Below, one piece after another: positions 8,696 to 17,229 of a stretch of 64,000 nt of DNA. The position numbers and the translations under genes are program-made. The notes below the pieces were generated by a model. It was given only the letters and a program-made list of their open reading frames with translations. It searched no databases and was not told the DNA's origin. Where the stretch lies: positions 1 to 64,000 of the forward strand of contig DASWMJ010000018.1 of assembly GCA_036399775.1 (NCBI GenBank). The letters run 5' to 3'. How positions within the stretch are numbered: position 1 is the stretch's first letter; each line of letters starts with the position of its first letter. This DNA is from JADMIH01 sp036399775 (GTDB lineage Bacteria; Chloroflexota; Chloroflexia; QHBQ01; JADMIH01).

Positions 8696-10483
8696 ATGTG
8701 CGGAATCTTTGGGTACACCGGAAAGCCTACCAACGCAGCCGGACTGGTCTTTGCCGGTCTGAAGAAGCTCGAATACCGGGGTTACGACTCGTGGGGCATA
8801 GCAGTGGGGGCAGGGCACACCATATACACGGCCCGCGACGTGGGTAAGCTGGGGAGGGCACCAGAAGACCTCCCGGCGGCGGGGCTGGCGCTGGGGCACA
8901 CGCGGTGGGCAACAACCGGGGCCGTCACAGAGGCGAACGCCCACCCCCATCACGATTGCACGGGGCGCATCGCCCTGGTCCACAACGGGGTCATAGAGAA
9001 TTACCTGCCTCTGCGCGAAGGTCTCAAGGAGCGCGGGCATGCCTTTCAATCGGAGACCGACACCGAGGTTGCTGCCCATATGCTCGAAGAGGAGATGGCT
9101 GCTCTCGAAGCCGCCGGTGGAGGCACGCTGGCAGAGGCGTTGCGCCGCGTCAGCCTGAAGCTTACCGGCCTCAACGCTTTTGCCGCCCTCGACTCGCAAA
9201 CGGGCGAGATGGCCGCAGTGAAGAACGGTTCGCCCCTGATCGTCGGGCTGAACGGCGGCGCGAACTACCTGGCCTCCGATCAGGCCGCGTTGCTGGCGCA
9301 TACCGACAGACTGCTTTTCGTGAGGGATAACCAGGTAGTGAGCCTCCACCCCGGCAAGGTTGATCTGTTCGACGCGGCAACGGGGCATGCCCTCCCCCTG
9401 GAAGTGGAGCAGGTAGAGTGGCGGCCCGAAGAAGCCGAACTCAACGGGTACCATCACTTTTTAGAGAAGGAAATATGGGAGCAGCCGGAAGTGTTCCGGC
9501 GCATAGCCACACAAGGCATCGAGCAAGCGGATAGCCTGGCGACCTTCCTGGCCGGGGCGCGCAAGCTGTACTTCACCGGCTGCGGCACGGCCTACCACGC
9601 CGCGCTCACCGGCAGCTACCTGCTAGCTATCGAGGCACGCAAGCATGCAATTCCAATCTACCCACACGAGCTAGGCAACTTCGCCCCTCTCATGGAAGAA
9701 GGGGACGTTTTGCTGGCGCTATCGCAGAGCGGCGAGACCATAGATGTGCTGGATGCCGTGCGCGCTGCGCGGTCACAGGGAGCGAAGATAGGCGCGCTTA
9801 CAAACGTGCCAGGCTCTACCCTCACCCGCGAGGCCGATTGCCGCGTCATGCTGGGGGCGGGACCGGAGAAGAGCGTACTCTCGACCAAGACCTTTACCGC
9901 CAAGCTGGCATATCTGCTGCTGGCGGCAGGCGCGCTGGCGGGCGATGTGATGCGCCACGTCCCCACATTGCACGCTGCGGCGGACGATATTGACGAGTTC
10001 CGCGAGGGGAAAGATGGCAGGCTGGACGCCCTGCGCGACGCGGCTCACCACATAGCGGGGCATAACCAGCTTTTCCTGCTTGGGCGCGGCCTCGGCTACC
10101 CTATGGCGCTGGAAGGGGCGCTGAAAATAAAGGAAGTATCCTACATCCACGCTGAAGGGTTCGCCGCCGGGGAATTGAAGCATGGTGTCATTGCCCTGAT
10201 AGAGCCGGGCACGCCTGTCATCGTATTCGCCCCAGCGGGCACGGACGAGGCGCACATGCTCACCGCCGCGGGCGAGGTCAAAGCGCGAGGCGCGTATATA
10301 GTCGGCATCAGCCCACGCAGGCACTCGGTCTTCGACGCTTACCTGCCACTACATACGCAGGGCCACGCCTTTTACCTGTCGGCTACCGCCGCTATGCAAC
10401 GCCTGGCCTACGAATTGGCCCTATTGCGCGGCACCGACCCCGACAAGCCACGCAATCTGGCGAAGAGCGTGACGGTGCGGTAG
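8696..10483 (+). CDS. glmS: glutamine--fructose-6-phosphate aminotransferase (isomerizing)
   Basis: This 595-residue cytoplasmic enzyme makes glucosamine-6-phosphate from fructose-6-phosphate and glutamine, the first step to UDP-GlcNAc and peptidoglycan. The N-terminus MCGIFGY places the catalytic Cys2 of the glutaminase (Ntn) domain right after the start Met. HTRWATTG and HNGVIENY follow at expected places (about residues 70-104). Two SIS sugar-isomerase domains occupy about 270-595, with SQSGETIDV (about 341) and the C-terminal DKPRNLAKSVTVR. The Shine-Dalgarno AAGGAGAA is close before the ATG. Control by the ribozyme at 8286-8435 is expected. The length is normal. Confidence 0.97.
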   Translation: MCGIFGYTGKPTNAAGLVFAGLKKLEYRGYDSWGIAVGAGHTIYTARDVGKLGRAPEDLPAAGLALGHTRWATTGAVTEANAHPHHDCTGRIALVHNGVIENYLPLREGLKERGHAFQSETDTEVAAHMLEEEMAALEAAGGGTLAEALRRVSLKLTGLNAFAALDSQTGEMAAVKNGSPLIVGLNGGANYLASDQAALLAHTDRLLFVRDNQVVSLHPGKVDLFDAATGHALPLEVEQVEWRPEEAELNGYHHFLEKEIWEQPEVFRRIATQGIEQADSLATFLAGARKLYFTGCGTAYHAALTGSYLLAIEARKHAIPIYPHELGNFAPLMEEGDVLLALSQSGETIDVLDAVRAARSQGAKIGALTNVPGSTLTREADCRVMLGAGPEKSVLSTKTFTAKLAYLLLAAGALAGDVMRHVPTLHAAADDIDEFREGKDGRLDALRDAAHHIAGHNQLFLLGRGLGYPMALEGALKIKEVSYIHAEGFAAGELKHGVIALIEPGTPVIVFAPAGTDEAHMLTAAGEVKARGAYIVGISPRRHSVFDAYLPLHTQGHAFYLSATAAMQRLAYELALLRGTDPDKPRNLAKSVTVR

Positions 10484-11720
10484 CGGCGGAAGTGGCACCA
10501 GAAGAGGTGTTCGTGGTAATAAAGTTGCGTACTCTGAGTAAACGCGCGTACTGAGTGTAAATGCGCGTACTGGCCTATTTCAGTGATGCACTTCGTAATT
10601 GAGCCACAATAAAGTCCAGCACGATCCAATAGAGTTGAAAACCGTATAATGAAGTGGCGAATCCTGTCATTGACTGAGCGTAGGATTCTACCCAAAGCGA
10701 GCTTTGCACGGGAGGCAGGCCTTGGCCCAGGCGCTGCCCACCTGTGGTGCTAGCCATGGCCTCCGCAAGGTAACTGATATGCCGGGCGAGAATGGCAACC
10801 TCATACCGCCCTTTTTAGAAGTTCAAACGATACGCCTTCCGGGCATGGACCATACTGCTTTGTCCAACTCGCTCGATTGCTTGCCAAATGTTCATAACAC
10901 CCTCTAGCACGGAGTTTATGACGTTTCGTGCTCTCTGTCTTCAGCTTACTCTAAAATCGAAAGCCTTTGAAAACTCCTGCCCAGCCCGATGGCTCAGAAG
11001 TGTGGATCATCCTAGGGAGCGCAGAAAAGCCCTTGGCTACACCCCTACATCGCCAAGACACGTAAGGGCATGTCACTTTTTCAAGAGGGCAGACGTAAGG
11101 AGTGTAATCGGCTTATTATCTTTCCCGTAGTAATTGAGATAGGCTTTGAATATACCTATTGGGGTTGTGGAAGCAGGTTTTGGCAGTACAATAGAATCAC
11201 GTGGAAGCAAGAGTCAACTGGAGTGCATGATACATAATTAGATCTGCATAGAAACACGAAAGCTTGCAGTCCTTTGGCATAGGTGGTGCAAGCTTCCTGT
11301 GAGCGAGGCCACTGCTACAGAGACTGCAGCATAGGCATCTTTCTCGGCTTAGACTACGCATCTTTTCCTTTTACAAGGCGAAGAGATATCGTACTCCATC
11401 CCGAGCTTTTGTCCATATTACCTTACCGCCCCGAAGCGCAATGTTGCGCAACAAGGCAATTTGGTGTATATATGTGGTAATAAGGTGGAATTCCTATTAG
11501 ATTCGAGGATCATAATGTTGCATCCAGCCAAGGAACGTGAGTCTAATTGAAGCATCTATAGAAATTGGGGACACTCACCCACGTAACAACTCGTACCTGC
11601 CCTGAAGGATATTCTTTATTGGATCAGACCACAAAGTGAGTGGCGCGTGGATATTAGCAGTTACCTGATATTCCTAATAGAACAAGAAGTGTGGTCATGA
11701 GAAGCAACTGAAACGAACAG
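10484..11720. other. 1.2-kb intergenic stretch, largely unreadable
   Basis: No gene with good start, codon use or recognisable product was seen on either strand. The only interpretable piece is the transposase-end remnant at 10871-10910. The remainder has lower GC than the flanking genes and looks like decayed DNA next to the defence region. Confidence 0.4.
10871..10910 (+). mobile_element. remnant of an IS5-type transposase 3' end
   Basis: This 40-base piece reads A-R-L-L-A-K-C-S-stop. It closely parallels the end of the better preserved remnant at 42858-42983 (A-R-L-F-A-Q-C-S-stop), including non-coding bases after the stop (ATGTTCATAACA). Only the tail is left. Confidence 0.45.
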
Positions 11721-13790
11721 ATGCCAAAAGAACTTCCGAAATTTGAGAGAGGTGAGGACCCTGCGGACTGTGCTATCAAGCTACGTCTCGCGGTCTTCGG
11801 AACGCAGAGTGCTACAGCCGCCTATTATAGGGTTAATCCAGGGTCGATCAGCAAGTATGAAAGTGGAGCCATCACGCCTCCACCGGGCTATCTGGCGAGT
11901 TTGAGCCGTTTATTGCTGTCCGTTGACGATCAGGTCATGCTATCCGACGCCGAACGAGCGTCCCAACAACAATTCTTGCTCGCCCAGATCAGGGAGTTAA
12001 TGCGCTGGTTCCCGGATAAATACAAACGCGATCTGCCTTTTTCAAATTGGGACCAACTCTGCGTGGCGGCTGACCAGTATGAAAGCAAACATTTGGGCCG
12101 ACCTGGCGCTTCAGCACCTATAAAAGCGCTGGATAGTGAGCGTCAGCCTGGGCGCTTCGATAGCCCTACGCTTGTTGAAGTACAGGCGCAAAGCAGACAG
12201 AATACTTCAAGCGGGCCGACAAGCACGGATACAAGTTTGCCCCAAATTGGCCCGGCACCAGGGAGTGCGCCCCCGATTCCCACGCTGCTCCTGGGCCGCG
12301 ATGAAGATTTGCGCCAGTTGAAATACCGTCTCGGCGTTGGCGTTTCTGCGGAAGCGCCGGTGCCGCTCCGCGTCCTGACTGCGATGCGAGGGTGGCCTGG
12401 GGTTGGCAAAACCAGTCTTGCCGCTGCCCTGGCGCATGATCACGATATAAGGCAGAGATTCCCTGATGGTATCCTCTGGGCATCCCTGGGCCAGAACCCT
12501 TCTATCTTTGCCGAGCTACTTGCCTGGGGCCGTGCATTAGGCCACCCGGATATTGAACGCGTTAGCAGTATTCAGGAGGCATCGGCGCGGTTGAGCGGGC
12601 TACTACACAATCAACGGCGTTTGCTTATCGTGGATGATGTCTGGGAAGTGCCCCATGCCCGACCGTTTCAAGTTGGCGGGCAGCATTGCGCGTTGCTGCT
12701 CACTACACGCCTCCCAGAGGTCGCCGAGGCAATTGCCCCCCCAGACGACATATATCTGCTGGATGTGTCGAGCGAAGAAGCAGCTTTGGAGCTGCTACGA
12801 ATCCTGGCCCCAGGTGTGGTCGCCGCCGAATTTGATGCCTGCAAAGTTCTGGTGAAGGAACTTGAAGGGCTGCCGCTGGCTATTGAGGTCGCTGGACGCT
12901 TGTTACAGAGTGAAGCCCGATTGGGTTTCGGGGTTGCTACTCTACTGGCCGAGCTTCGTGAAGGATCTCGCCTGCTGAAAGCTCAGGCACCAGCTGACCG
13001 GGCAGAGGTAAGCAACCAAACCACCCCTACTATCGCTGCGCTATTGCAGAAGAGTACGGACCGGCTGAAGTTCAGGGCGCGAGCCTGCTTTGCCTACCTG
13101 GGCGCGTTCGCGGCTAAACCGGCAACATTCGATGAGATAGCTCTTAAATCCGTATGGCAGGTTGCCGATCCTCGCCCGATGATACGCATCCTGGTGAATC
13201 GGGGTCTACTTGAACCCATGGGTTCCGGGCGCTTCTGGTTGTCCAGTCTGCTGGTTGAGCACGCACGGGCGCTTCTCACAGACTCAATTGAGCAAGCGGA
13301 ATCTTCAACTGTGCAGTCGGTTGATAGTGAATCATGGATGCTGGCACATTCCCTAAGCTCTGGTCAAGACCTGTCTGAGCTAGATATACCCTTGATAGAT
13401 GAGCCTTTCTTCTCTGTCAACGACGATAGCCCGTCATGCTATCAGTATTTGCTACAGGCTTTGCATCCGAATGGTCTCTGTTGCCCAAATGGACACCATC
13501 TACCTGCAAATCAGCGCCCACACAAGCGCCCTGCGAATAATGGGCGTCAGACAATAGTGAGTTATCGCTGTCGCAAGTGCAAGGCAGTGTTTAATGCCCT
13601 CACGTCGACACCACTTGCCGGAACACATTATCCCTGTGGAATAATCGTTCGTTTTCTACAGGGACTAAAAGCAAACAAAACTGTGCATCGTTTGGCTGGA
13701 GAACTCGGCTGTGATTATGCCACCCTCCTTAAGTGGCGGCGCCGTTTAGCGCAAGATGGCTTCTCTACTCAATCGGTGCATACACCATGA
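11721..13790 (+). CDS. HTH / NB-ARC STAND protein fused to a transposase-type zinc ribbon
   Basis: This 689-residue protein has three parts. Residues about 10-70 look like an XRE-like helix-turn-helix (SATAAYYRVNPGSISKYESG). Residues about 190-480 are an NB-ARC ATPase with P-loop GWPGVGKTSLA (about 224), Walker B RRLLIVDDVWE (about 298) and GLPLAIEVAGRLL. Residues about 580-675 hold a C-P-N-G-H and Y-R-C-R-K-C zinc ribbon, then FNALTSTPLAGTHY and a second helix-turn-helix. That last part is the layout of the N-terminal DNA-binding region of IS1595-type transposases. The catalytic transposase domain is absent. STAND proteins act as switches in signalling or immunity; the usual C-terminal repeats are replaced here. 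No clear Shine-Dalgarno precedes the ATG. It borders a restriction-modification locus, suggesting a defence or regulatory job. Confidence 0.75.
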   Translation: MPKELPKFERGEDPADCAIKLRLAVFGTQSATAAYYRVNPGSISKYESGAITPPPGYLASLSRLLLSVDDQVMLSDAERASQQQFLLAQIRELMRWFPDKYKRDLPFSNWDQLCVAADQYESKHLGRPGASAPIKALDSERQPGRFDSPTLVEVQAQSRQNTSSGPTSTDTSLPQIGPAPGSAPPIPTLLLGRDEDLRQLKYRLGVGVSAEAPVPLRVLTAMRGWPGVGKTSLAAALAHDHDIRQRFPDGILWASLGQNPSIFAELLAWGRALGHPDIERVSSIQEASARLSGLLHNQRRLLIVDDVWEVPHARPFQVGGQHCALLLTTRLPEVAEAIAPPDDIYLLDVSSEEAALELLRILAPGVVAAEFDACKVLVKELEGLPLAIEVAGRLLQSEARLGFGVATLLAELREGSRLLKAQAPADRAEVSNQTTPTIAALLQKSTDRLKFRARACFAYLGAFAAKPATFDEIALKSVWQVADPRPMIRILVNRGLLEPMGSGRFWLSSLLVEHARALLTDSIEQAESSTVQSVDSESWMLAHSLSSGQDLSELDIPLIDEPFFSVNDDSPSCYQYLLQALHPNGLCCPNGHHLPANQRPHKRPANNGRQTIVSYRCRKCKAVFNALTSTPLAGTHYPCGIIVRFLQGLKANKTVHRLAGELGCDYATLLKWRRRLAQDGFSTQSVHTP

Positions 13791-13906
13791 TCTCCTCCGT
13801 GATCTCCTGTTCAAGATAACTGTCTATCCAGCCATATCGTCACTGCTTATGTTTTGCCAAATCCTGGCCCATCCACTTGGGCGACCATAAATTAAATTGC
13901 ACCTTG

Positions 13907-13936
13907 TTACGCCGTATTACACCATATTACGCTCTA
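13907..13936 (+). repeat. three tandem 10-bp repeats (iteron-like)
   Basis: Units TTACGCCGTA, TTACACCATA and TTACGCTCTA follow each other without gap, so the TTAC words recur on one face of the helix. Such spacing is typical of protein-binding iterons. They stand 21 bases before a -10-like TATAAT and a palindrome. Confidence 0.55.
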
Positions 13937-13957
13937 TCGCGTCGTCAGTTTTGGCAT

Positions 13958-13990
13958 TATAATAGGCCCAAGTGTAACCGTGTTACACTT
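13958..13990 (+). promoter_or_regulatory. -10 element with adjoining 9+9 palindrome (operator-like)
   Basis: TATAAT lies at 13958-13963. Seven bases on, AAGTGTAAC (13970-13978) and GTTACACTT (13982-13990) form a perfect inverted repeat around CGT. A palindrome just past a -10 is a classical repressor site. No good -35 was found. The expected target is the small gene at 14233. Confidence 0.5.
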
Positions 13991-14190
13991 CCGCATACTG
14001 TCCGCGACCCTTTGGCAGCATGCAGCAGGCAAGACAACAATATTGTGTTGTGCCGTCATAATGGCTAGCCCGGCACCTCAATTTGATCGTCTTGATCTAC
14101 GGCATGATAGGTGGCGTGGATGTCTGTGGATTTGGAGTGAGGCCAACTGCTACGGAGGCTTTCTGTTGCCCGTGTTCCGCTTCCGCGGAC

Positions 14191-14232
14191 AACGCACCTC
14201 CGTTAGCTACGCTTCCGACGAGGAGGTGCGTT
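14191..14232 (+). promoter_or_regulatory. hairpin masking a Shine-Dalgarno sequence
   Basis: AACGCACCTCC (14191-14201) pairs perfectly with GGAGGTGCGTT (14222-14232). The 3' arm contains the strong ribosome binding sequence GGAGGTG and ends exactly at the ATG of the next ORF. The 5' arm is therefore an anti-Shine-Dalgarno, so translation would need the stem to be opened, as in thermosensors or protein-gated leaders. Confidence 0.6.
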
Positions 14233-14478
14233 ATGCCCATCGATTGGGAACGCCCGATTGTCGAAGCCGTCATCCGTCTTGTGATCCAGTGGATCATGAT
14301 GCGGATGATCCGCTTGGTGACGCAAGAGTTGTCAGGCCGGAAGGGTGCGCAGGGAAATAACAACCCTGAGACTCGGTCGGCCACCAAGATAACCCGCGTG
14401 TTGCAGGGCGGAAGCAGGCTCCCACGACCACCAGATCGGGGAGTCCGCCGGCGACGACACGGCTCTAGAAGGACATAG
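14233..14478 (+). CDS. small protein of unknown function (81 aa)
   Basis: The ORF starts MPIDWERPIVEAVI and has an N-terminal amphipathic or membrane-like helix (about residues 9-30, rich in Ile, Val, Met and Arg). A polar, strongly basic C-terminal half follows, ending in RRRRHGSRRT. Support comes from the very strong GGAGG ribosome site and the palindromic promoter region upstream, not from homology, which I do not recognise. A short helix followed by a basic tail could be a membrane-active toxin or a nucleic-acid-binding peptide; both are guesses. Confidence 0.4.
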   Translation: MPIDWERPIVEAVIRLVIQWIMMRMIRLVTQELSGRKGAQGNNNPETRSATKITRVLQGGSRLPRPPDRGVRRRRHGSRRT

Positions 14479-14537
14479 AGTAATCAAGCTTGTCGTAAAA
14501 CTTATGCGGTCGCATAGAGTACGGCGAGAGGCTGGCC

Positions 14538-14567
14538 ATCAGAGCTACGCGGATGCGTAGCTCTGAT
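14538..14567. terminator. 13-bp stem hairpin
   Basis: ATCAGAGCTACGC and GCGTAGCTCTGAT pair perfectly around GGAT, 60 bases after the small gene. It overlaps the end of a minus-strand HTH remnant, so it may serve as a terminator for both directions. No clean T-run follows. Confidence 0.5.
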
Positions 14568-14688
14568 ACTTTAACGCTTTACGCTCAAAGTCAGCATGAT
14601 CGTTCTTTTCACAGAAGAGAATCAATTCAGGATTTGACCGGACATGCTCATACAAGCTGCTCTTCGAAATGCCAAGCTCGGCAGTCAT
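14545..14688 (-). pseudogene. remnant HTH protein (47 aa)
   Basis: On the minus strand an ATG opens a short frame, MTAELGISKSSLYEHVRSNP, that looks like a helix-turn-helix of the excisionase or small DNA-binding type, followed by ILFCEKNDHADFERKALK. There is no clear ribosome site and nothing upstream continues the domain. It is best read as a truncated mobile-element regulator, although a genuine 47-residue protein cannot be excluded. Confidence 0.45.
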
Positions 14689-14778
14689 TTGTACCGACTG
14701 TTACTATCGTTCCCACCAGAAAATAGGTAATCTGAAATAGCACACGTAGCCTTCTAATCACCTTGCTCTTGTACTTAT

Positions 14779-14788
14779 ATGGTATAAT
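14779..14788 (+). promoter_or_regulatory. extended -10 promoter for hsdR
   Basis: The sequence TGG-TATAAT (TATAAT at 14783-14788) is a perfect -10 with the extended TGN motif, 62 bases before the hsdR start. The only -35-like word (TTGCTC at 14763) is too close, which is typical for extended -10 promoters. Confidence 0.55.
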
Positions 14789-14850
14789 ATGCCCGCCGCC
14801 TCTCATGGGGCGTTTGCTTTCGTTACCCTATCTCCAGGTATAGGCGCTCC

Positions 14851-17229
14851 ATGCCCCTGAACGAAGCCGACACTCGCGCAAAGCTTATCGATCCTGCACT
14901 TCGCTCTAGAGGCTGGACGGAAGACCTTATCCGCCGCGAGGAGTCCGCTGGGGCCATTCACATCTTCGATGGCTACCCTCGTAAGCAAATGCGTGGCCGC
15001 GTAGACTATACTTTGCGTGTCAAGGTGAACTCGGCTGCTCAACCTGTCGCCGTTGCCCTAATCGAGGCCAAGTCAGAAGATCTCCCTCCAACTCACGGCC
15101 TTGAGCAAGCTAAGCTTTACGCCGCTTCCCAACGCCTCAACGTTCCATTTGTCTACTCCACCAACGGCCACCTCTTCGTTGAGTACGACAGCTACTCCGG
15201 CCTCACCACCGACCCACTCGCACTTTCTCACTTCCCCACACCCTCCGATATACGTGGGCGCTACGAGCAAAAGGTAGGTTTCTCCCTCGCCGACCCTGCA
15301 GCGCGCCCACTTCTCTCCCCTTACTCCGGAGGCGAAGCAGGTCGCCGCTACTACCAGGACGCGGCCATCCGCGCAGTATTCGAGAAGCTCGCCCGTTGCG
15401 ATAGCGAAAGCGCCCCGCGCCGTGCCCTCCTCACCCTTGCCACGGGTGCAGGTAAGACCTATATCGCGGTACAAATACTGAAGCGCATAGCCGATGCAGG
15501 CCAGCTTCACCGCGCACTCTTCGTCTGTGACCGTGACGAACTGCGCTCCCAGGCATTGGGCGCACTGCAAAACGTGTTTGGTGCCGATGCCGCTTCGGTC
15601 TCCGGCTCTAACCCTCAGAAGAATGCCCGCGTTCTCATCGCCACATACCAGACCCTCGATGTAGATAGTGACGAGGCAGATGCCTCTTTTCTGGAGGCAA
15701 ACTACCCGCCCGACTACTTCTCCCATATCATAATTGACGAGTGCCATCGCTCCGCCTGGGGCAAGTGGTCCGCTGTGCTCACTCGTAACCCCAACGCTGC
15801 CCAGATCGGCCTTACAGCCACCCCGCGCCAGCTTGAAGTCACGGAGAAGAACAGCGAAGTCCTGGCCGACCTCGCCATATCTGCAGATAACATGCGCTAC
15901 TTCGGCGAACCCGTTTATGAGTATGACATCGCCCAGGGCATCGAGGACGGCTACCTTGCCGCTTGCGAGATCGTGCGCCGCAACATCTTCCTCGACCGCA
16001 GTATTGACCCCGAAGAGAACACAGGTATCGAGCGCGACAATCTCAATAGCAAGCGTCTAGTCGACTCCAACACGGGCGAGATTCTGTCCGTCGCTGAAGC
16101 CCGCGAGCGCTACTCCGCGGGCTCCTTCGAGGATAAGCTGCTTATGCCTGACCGCGTGCAGGCCATGTGCGAGGACCTTTTCTCTCACCTCCTTGCCACT
16201 GGCGGCCCTGAGCAAAAGACCATTATCTTCTGCGCCCGAGATTCCCACGCAGACCGGGTCGCTACCGAGCTAAACAACCTCTACGCTGCATACTGCTCGC
16301 GTCAAGGTCTCAAGCGCGCTGTTCCATACGCCTTCAAATGTACAGCCGCCAACGCCGGGGGCGAATACCTCCCTGACCTGCGCGGCAACCGCCGCCGCCA
16401 CTTCATCGCCTGCACTGTCGATCTGCTTACGACAGGGGTCGACGTGCCGTGCGTCCGCAACGTGGTATTCTTCAAGTACGTTCGCTCTCCCATTGCCTTC
16501 TACCAGATGGTGGGACGCGGCACCCGCCTTGACCCCACCACCGGCAAACTAATGTTTCGCCTCTACGATTACACCAACGCCACACGCCTCTTCGGTAAGA
16601 GCTTCGTAATGAAGGGCACCTCTCCTCGTGAGGGCACAGGCGAGCCCGGCCCTGAGCCGGAGCGTGCCATTGAAGTACACGGCTTCGAGGTCCACATCAC
16701 CGACGCTGGGCGCTACATTATCACGATGGTAGATGGCAAAGCGATGCCCGTCACAGTAGAAGAGTACAAGGAGCGCGTGGCCACAGCCCTGGTCGAGCAG
16801 GCCCCCAGCCTCGACGCGTTCCGCGCCCTGTGGATCGCGCCTGATGCCCGCCAGTCTATGCTCGCTCACCTGCCGGAAGGCGCTCGCTCGGCAATCCTTC
16901 TCCGTTCGCTGGAGAGTATGGATGACTTCGACCTCTACGATGTGCTGGCCGACCTCGCCTACGGCATGGCCGCACGCTCGCGAGCGAACCGTGCCGAGGC
17001 TTTCTCCTACAAGAACGGCAATTGGCTTTCCGCTATGCCCACGCCCACAGCGTCCACTGTGCAGGCTATCGCCTCCCAGTTTGCTCGCTCCGGCACAGAT
17101 GCTCTGGAGAACCCGCACATCTTTAGCACCCCAGAGGTGCATACTGCCGGCGGGCTTCCCGCTCTCAAAGCTCTAGGTAAGCCCGCAGACGTCCTGCGCG
17201 AGACTAAAGAAAGGATGTTTGCCGCGTGA
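14851..17229 (+). CDS. hsdR: type I restriction enzyme, R (motor/nuclease) subunit
   Basis: This 792-residue protein has an N-terminal PD-(D/E)XK nuclease (about residues 1-120), with the pattern GRVDYTLR then VALIEAKSED and the QAKLYA box seen in HsdR. A superfamily 2 translocase follows, with P-loop LATGAGKTYIA (about 198-208), DEAD-type box IIDECHRSAWGKW (about 295) and helicase motif VI region FYQMVGRGTRLD (about 550). The EcoEI-like C-terminal region closes the protein. It pumps DNA and cuts it away from the recognition site when the site is unmethylated. It is first in the operon, and its TGA overlaps the hsdS ATG (TGATG). Confidence 0.92.
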   Translation: MPLNEADTRAKLIDPALRSRGWTEDLIRREESAGAIHIFDGYPRKQMRGRVDYTLRVKVNSAAQPVAVALIEAKSEDLPPTHGLEQAKLYAASQRLNVPFVYSTNGHLFVEYDSYSGLTTDPLALSHFPTPSDIRGRYEQKVGFSLADPAARPLLSPYSGGEAGRRYYQDAAIRAVFEKLARCDSESAPRRALLTLATGAGKTYIAVQILKRIADAGQLHRALFVCDRDELRSQALGALQNVFGADAASVSGSNPQKNARVLIATYQTLDVDSDEADASFLEANYPPDYFSHIIIDECHRSAWGKWSAVLTRNPNAAQIGLTATPRQLEVTEKNSEVLADLAISADNMRYFGEPVYEYDIAQGIEDGYLAACEIVRRNIFLDRSIDPEENTGIERDNLNSKRLVDSNTGEILSVAEARERYSAGSFEDKLLMPDRVQAMCEDLFSHLLATGGPEQKTIIFCARDSHADRVATELNNLYAAYCSRQGLKRAVPYAFKCTAANAGGEYLPDLRGNRRRHFIACTVDLLTTGVDVPCVRNVVFFKYVRSPIAFYQMVGRGTRLDPTTGKLMFRLYDYTNATRLFGKSFVMKGTSPREGTGEPGPEPERAIEVHGFEVHITDAGRYIITMVDGKAMPVTVEEYKERVATALVEQAPSLDAFRALWIAPDARQSMLAHLPEGARSAILLRSLESMDDFDLYDVLADLAYGMAARSRANRAEAFSYKNGNWLSAMPTPTASTVQAIASQFARSGTDALENPHIFSTPEVHTAGGLPALKALGKPADVLRETKERMFAA

